Positions 6,271 through 7,814 of a stretch of DNA of 7,814 nucleotides are shown here, piece after piece (the stretch's first letter is position 1; every line of letters starts with the position of its first letter). The stretch lies in contig CAYYCX010000148.1 in the NCBI GenBank assembly GCA_964470455.1, forward strand, positions 1-7,814. Reading direction: 5' to 3'. The position numbers and the translations under genes were made by a program. The notes beneath the pieces are model-generated. The model had not been told where the DNA came from, made no database searches, and worked only from the letters and a program-made list of their open reading frames with translations. Origin of the DNA: JAWXBM01 sp964470455 (GTDB lineage Bacteria > Pseudomonadota > Gammaproteobacteria > Xanthomonadales > SZUA-36).

Positions 6271-7296
6271 ATGAGCCAGGCGCCCGCCATTGCAGAAGTG
6301 CTGGCCGACCCCGGCTGGCATCTGTACCAGCTGGATTTCGCGCACGACACGTGTGATTGGCTGCCGGTTACCGAAAGCCAGTTCCGTGAGGCCAGTTTCC
6401 TCGACCAGCGCATCCACGACGCTGCCGCGTCACCGGTTTCATTCGCCCGGGCGGATGTTTTCAATGCACTGGCAGGCCAGGCTCCGGCAAGCACGGATTT
6501 CATATTCCACATCGGCCATTGTGGATCAACCCTGCTGTCCCGTGCCCTGGCAGCCACTCCCGCGGTACTGCCGATCCGCGAACCGCTGACCCTGCGCCAG
6601 CTCAGCAGCCATGCATCCCCAACCCTGCCGCAGCAGTGGCAGGAATGGCTGCAACTCGCACTGTCAGCGCACAACCGTCCATTCCATCCCGGCCAACGCT
6701 GCATGATCAAGGCCACCAGCACCTGCAATGCGCTGATCCGGCCGGTGGCCGAAAAGATGCCGGATGCGCGAATGCTGCTGGTGTTCGTGCGGCTGGAGCC
6801 CTTTCTGGCCGGCATGCTGGGCAAGGAGTCACCGGCCCGGGACCTGGCCGGCCATGCGCCCCACCGGTTGCAGGAGTGGCAAGCACTCACCGGCGAAGTG
6901 TTCATTCCACCCGCCACGGGCATGGGGGAAGTCCAGCTGGCGGTTCTGACCTGGCTGACCTCGGTGGCGCGCATGATGGCGGCCGTCATCGATCACGCCG
7001 ACCAGTGCCTGATGCTGGATTTCGATGCATTCCTGGAGGCCCCGGAACGCCAGTTCGAAATCCTGTTCGAGCACTTCGGCCTGCAGGATTCCCGCTCTCA
7101 TATTCTGCAAGCGTGGCCGGAAATCTCCCTGGGTTATTCCAAGCAACCCGACCAGCCCTACTCCGCTTTCAACCGCAACCGCACCTTGTCGCGAGGCCGG
7201 ATGCTGCGCGGCGCCGAGATCCAGCAGGGGCTGGATTGGGCCAGGCACCTGGTGCAGCAGCACCGGGTTTTCCATGAGTGCAGCCTGCTGATCTGA
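6271..7296 (+). CDS. P-loop sulfotransferase-like protein
   Basis: A 341-residue cytosolic-looking protein with no signal peptide. Residues 77-92 (FIFHIGHCGSTLLSRAL) match the P-loop-like 5'-phosphosulfate-binding motif of PAPS-dependent sulfotransferases, followed by IREP (102-105). Residues 169-185 (LLVFVRLEPFLAGMLGK) resemble the 3'-phosphate-binding strand and helix region. Residues 248-271 (MLDFDAFLEAPERQFEIL, then EHFGL) resemble the typical C-terminal element where a strand plus acidic residue precedes a helix ending in a Gly-Leu. The usual donor is PAPS, and the acceptor is unknown. The length suits a single-domain sulfotransferase. The start chosen is ATG 6271; GTG 6262 in the same frame would add three residues. 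It begins 31 nt after ubiB with no terminator between, so it is probably the fourth gene of the ubi transcript. Low overall similarity to characterised enzymes means catalytic activity is not assured. Confidence 0.72.
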   Translation: MSQAPAIAEVLADPGWHLYQLDFAHDTCDWLPVTESQFREASFLDQRIHDAAASPVSFARADVFNALAGQAPASTDFIFHIGHCGSTLLSRALAATPAVLPIREPLTLRQLSSHASPTLPQQWQEWLQLALSAHNRPFHPGQRCMIKATSTCNALIRPVAEKMPDARMLLVFVRLEPFLAGMLGKESPARDLAGHAPHRLQEWQALTGEVFIPPATGMGEVQLAVLTWLTSVARMMAAVIDHADQCLMLDFDAFLEAPERQFEILFEHFGLQDSRSHILQAWPEISLGYSKQPDQPYSAFNRNRTLSRGRMLRGAEIQQGLDWARHLVQQHRVFHECSLLI

Positions 7297-7310
7297 ACGC
7301 TGAGCTTACT

Positions 7311-7334
7311 GCAGGAGGGGATTCATCCCCGACC
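7311..7334 (+). repeat. REP copy 1, variant stem
   Basis: The most divergent copy: the foot reads GCAGGAG instead of GTAGGAG, and the hairpin is GGGGA-TTCA-TCCCC. The fifth stem pair is A-T where copies 3 and 5 have G-C, so pairing is preserved. It lies 14 nt after the stop of the sulfotransferase-like gene and could stabilise the 3' end of that mRNA. Confidence 0.75.
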
Positions 7335-7367
7335 GAAGATGACCCGAGCCGGGAAAGCCCGATCCCG
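7335..7367 (+). repeat. REP side module, copy 1
   Basis: A 33-nt module that follows REP copy 1 directly and recurs after REP copy 5 with a single difference (A versus G at its third base). It contains its own short palindrome CGGG-AAAG-CCCG (7350-7361). Confidence 0.75.
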
Positions 7368-7370
7368 CAA

Positions 7371-7394
7371 GGTCGCGGCTGAAGCCGCTCCTAC
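7371..7394 (-). repeat. REP copy 2, CGGC stem
   Basis: On the minus strand this reads GTAGGAG, then the CGGC-TTCA-GCCG hairpin, then CGACC. It shares foot and tail with copies 3 and 5 but has a different stem sequence. Its foot faces that of copy 3 with only AAG between (CTCCTAC-AAG-GTAGGAG). Confidence 0.85.
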
Positions 7395-7397
7395 AAG

Positions 7398-7421
7398 GTA
7401 GGAGGGGGTTTACCCCCGACC
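7398..7421 (+). repeat. REP copy 3, GGGG stem
   Basis: GTAGGAG, then the GGGG-TTTA-CCCC hairpin, then CGACC. Its tail faces the inverted copy 4 across 7 nt (7422-7428). Confidence 0.85.
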
Positions 7422-7428
7422 TTTGACC

Positions 7429-7452
7429 GGTCGCGGCTGAAGCCGCTCCTAC
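7429..7452 (-). repeat. REP copy 4, CGGC stem
   Basis: Identical over all 24 nt to copy 2, same orientation, 58 nt away. Copies 3 and 4 form a tail-to-tail inverted pair. Confidence 0.85.
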
Positions 7453-7462
7453 GGTTTGGGGT

Positions 7463-7486
7463 GTAGGAGGGGGTTTACCCCCGACC
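7463..7486 (+). repeat. REP copy 5, GGGG stem
   Basis: Identical over all 24 nt to copy 3. Its foot faces copy 4 across a 10-nt spacer (7453-7462). Confidence 0.85.
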
Positions 7487-7519
7487 GAGGATGACCCGAG
7501 CCGGGAAAGCCCGATCCCG
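7487..7519 (+). repeat. REP side module, copy 2
   Basis: A near-identical copy of the module at 7335-7367 (32 of 33 bases), again directly downstream of a plus-oriented REP. It ends 20 nt before the -35 box of the TetR-type gene. Confidence 0.75.
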
Positions 7520-7538
7520 AAATTTTTGAAGCCGGGGG

Positions 7539-7566
7539 TTGACAGATTCTTTTCGAGGACTATACT
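7539..7566 (+). promoter_or_regulatory. Strong sigma-70 promoter of the TetR-type gene
   Basis: A perfect -35 TTGACA (7539-7544) and a near-perfect -10 TATACT (7561-7566, 5 of 6) are separated by 16 nt. Transcription should start near 7573, inside the palindromic operator, leaving a leader of about 20 nt. Confidence 0.8.
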
Positions 7567-7581
7567 TACCTGCAAGTAAGT
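7564..7581. promoter_or_regulatory. Palindromic operator, probable autoregulatory TetR-type site
   Basis: ACTTAC-CTGCAA-GTAAGT is an 18-bp palindrome with 8 of 9 base pairs matching (centre TGCA). It overlaps the last three bases of the -10 box, covers the expected transcription start and ends 1 nt before the AGGAG ribosome-binding site. Its length, symmetry and position are typical of operators bound by TetR-family dimers regulating their own gene. That the adjacent regulator binds here is inference. Confidence 0.7.
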
Positions 7582-7593
7582 CAGGAGATGAAT

Positions 7594-7814
7594 GTGAACG
7601 CAGCAACCAACACTCGTGAGCAGATCATGGATCGCGCCTATGAGCTGATGCTGCAGCGTGGCCTGAATGGTTTCAGCTACCGAGATATATCGGAGCCATT
7701 GGGAATCAAGAACGCGGCCATTCATTACCATTTCCCGAACAAGATGGACCTGGTGAAAGCGCTGGTGGATGAAACCATCCAGAAAGCTCGCCGCGGCACC
7801 GCCGAATTCATGGC
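7594..7814 (+). CDS. TetR/AcrR-family transcriptional regulator, N-terminal fragment
   Basis: The frame is open to the window edge, showing 73 residues of the DNA-binding domain. Helix 1 starts near TREQIMDRAYELMLQRG (7-23). The helix-turn-helix is FSYRDISEPLGIKNAAIHYH (27-46), then FPNKMDLVKALVD (47-59), the classic TetR pattern in which a Y-H-F-x-N-K segment closes the recognition helix. The ligand-binding domain lies beyond the window, so the inducer and targets are unknown. I prefer GTG 7594 as start because AGGAG (7583-7587) lies 6 nt upstream. In-frame ATG 7588 directly abuts that AGGAG with no spacing, which is too close. The gene has its own strong promoter and palindromic operator, suggesting autorepression. 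It is separated from the ubi operon by the REP array and is probably unrelated to it functionally. Confidence 0.9.
   Translation, partial: MNAATNTREQIMDRAYELMLQRGLNGFSYRDISEPLGIKNAAIHYHFPNKMDLVKALVDETIQKARRGTAEFM

Larger units (their letters stand above)
7311..7519. repeat. REP/REPIN-like palindrome array
   Basis: Five copies of one 24-nt element (GTAGGAG, a 4-nt arm, a TTYA loop, the complementary arm, CGACC) fill most of the spacer between the ubi operon and the TetR-type gene. Their orientation alternates strictly: plus (7311), minus (7371), plus (7398), minus (7429), plus (7463). The outer plus copies each carry the same 33-nt extension, giving a 57-nt imperfect direct repeat (7311-7367 and 7463-7519, 5 mismatches). 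The GTAG foot beside a hairpin is the hallmark of REP elements mobilised by RAYT (TnpA-REP) transposases. No RAYT gene is in this window. Confidence 0.85.

Noticed and set aside
7311..7519. A CRISPR array
   Set aside because: The repeats alternate in orientation and spacers are 3 to 36 nt of irregular length; CRISPR repeats are direct, with uniform spacers. No cas gene is present.
7500..7527. A possible intrinsic terminator: the module palindrome followed by ATTTTT
   Set aside because: The stem CGGG-AAAG-CCCG is only 4 bp and is separated from the short T run by about 10 nt, too weak and too distant for a convincing terminator.
7306..7731. A 141-codon minus-strand open frame across the REP array and the TetR-type promoter
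   Set aside because: Its translation contains the repetitive RSGFSRD-like sequence that arises when REP palindromes are read as protein. It runs antisense to the TetR-type gene start and its promoter, and has no ribosome-binding signal.

Overview
The window looks like GC-rich chromosomal DNA from a gammaproteobacterium. The main evidence is an intact ubiE-ubiJ-ubiB ubiquinone-biosynthesis cluster in the classic proteobacterial order, and an array of short REP-type palindromes of the GTAGGAG...CGACC kind that is frequent in gammaproteobacterial intergenic DNA. I cannot assign a genus. Nothing resembles a phage, integron, CRISPR array or insertion sequence.

Left part, minus strand (1-2919). 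A CPA1-type (NhaP-like) sodium/potassium:proton antiporter with a cytosolic RCK-like domain (2919 to 1018) is followed after 69 nt by a small membrane-anchored AsmA-like protein (948 to 217). Then comes a convincing intrinsic terminator (182 to about 156). The first 45 codons of a secreted or periplasmic protein of unknown function (137 to beyond base 1) begin only 25 nt past that hairpin.

Centre, plus strand (3097-7296). A divergent intergenic region (2920-3149) carries a candidate promoter on each strand and two short inverted repeats. It is followed by ubiE (C-methyltransferase), ubiJ (SCP2-type lipid-binding accessory factor) and ubiB (atypical ADCK/ABC1-family kinase-like protein). These three overlap by 8 and 4 nt, so they are almost certainly one translationally coupled operon for ubiquinone (and possibly menaquinone) synthesis. 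A fourth gene, a P-loop sulfotransferase-like protein, starts 31 nt after ubiB and is probably co-transcribed. It is the least expected member of the locus.

Right part (7297-7814). The intergenic DNA after the operon holds five copies of a 24-nt REP-like element in strictly alternating orientation, with two 33-nt side modules attached to the outermost copies. Next come a strong sigma-70 promoter (TTGACA-16-TATACT), a palindromic operator overlapping its -10, and the N-terminal helix-turn-helix region of a TetR/AcrR-family regulator that runs off the end of the window. This layout suggests autoregulation.

The genes themselves are mostly ordinary housekeeping genes. The points most worth a second look are the structured REP array with compensatory stem changes, the sulfotransferase-like gene attached to the ubi operon, the palindrome in the ubiE promoter, and the terminator lying just in front of the secreted-protein gene. 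I did not find clear evidence of a wholly new system.
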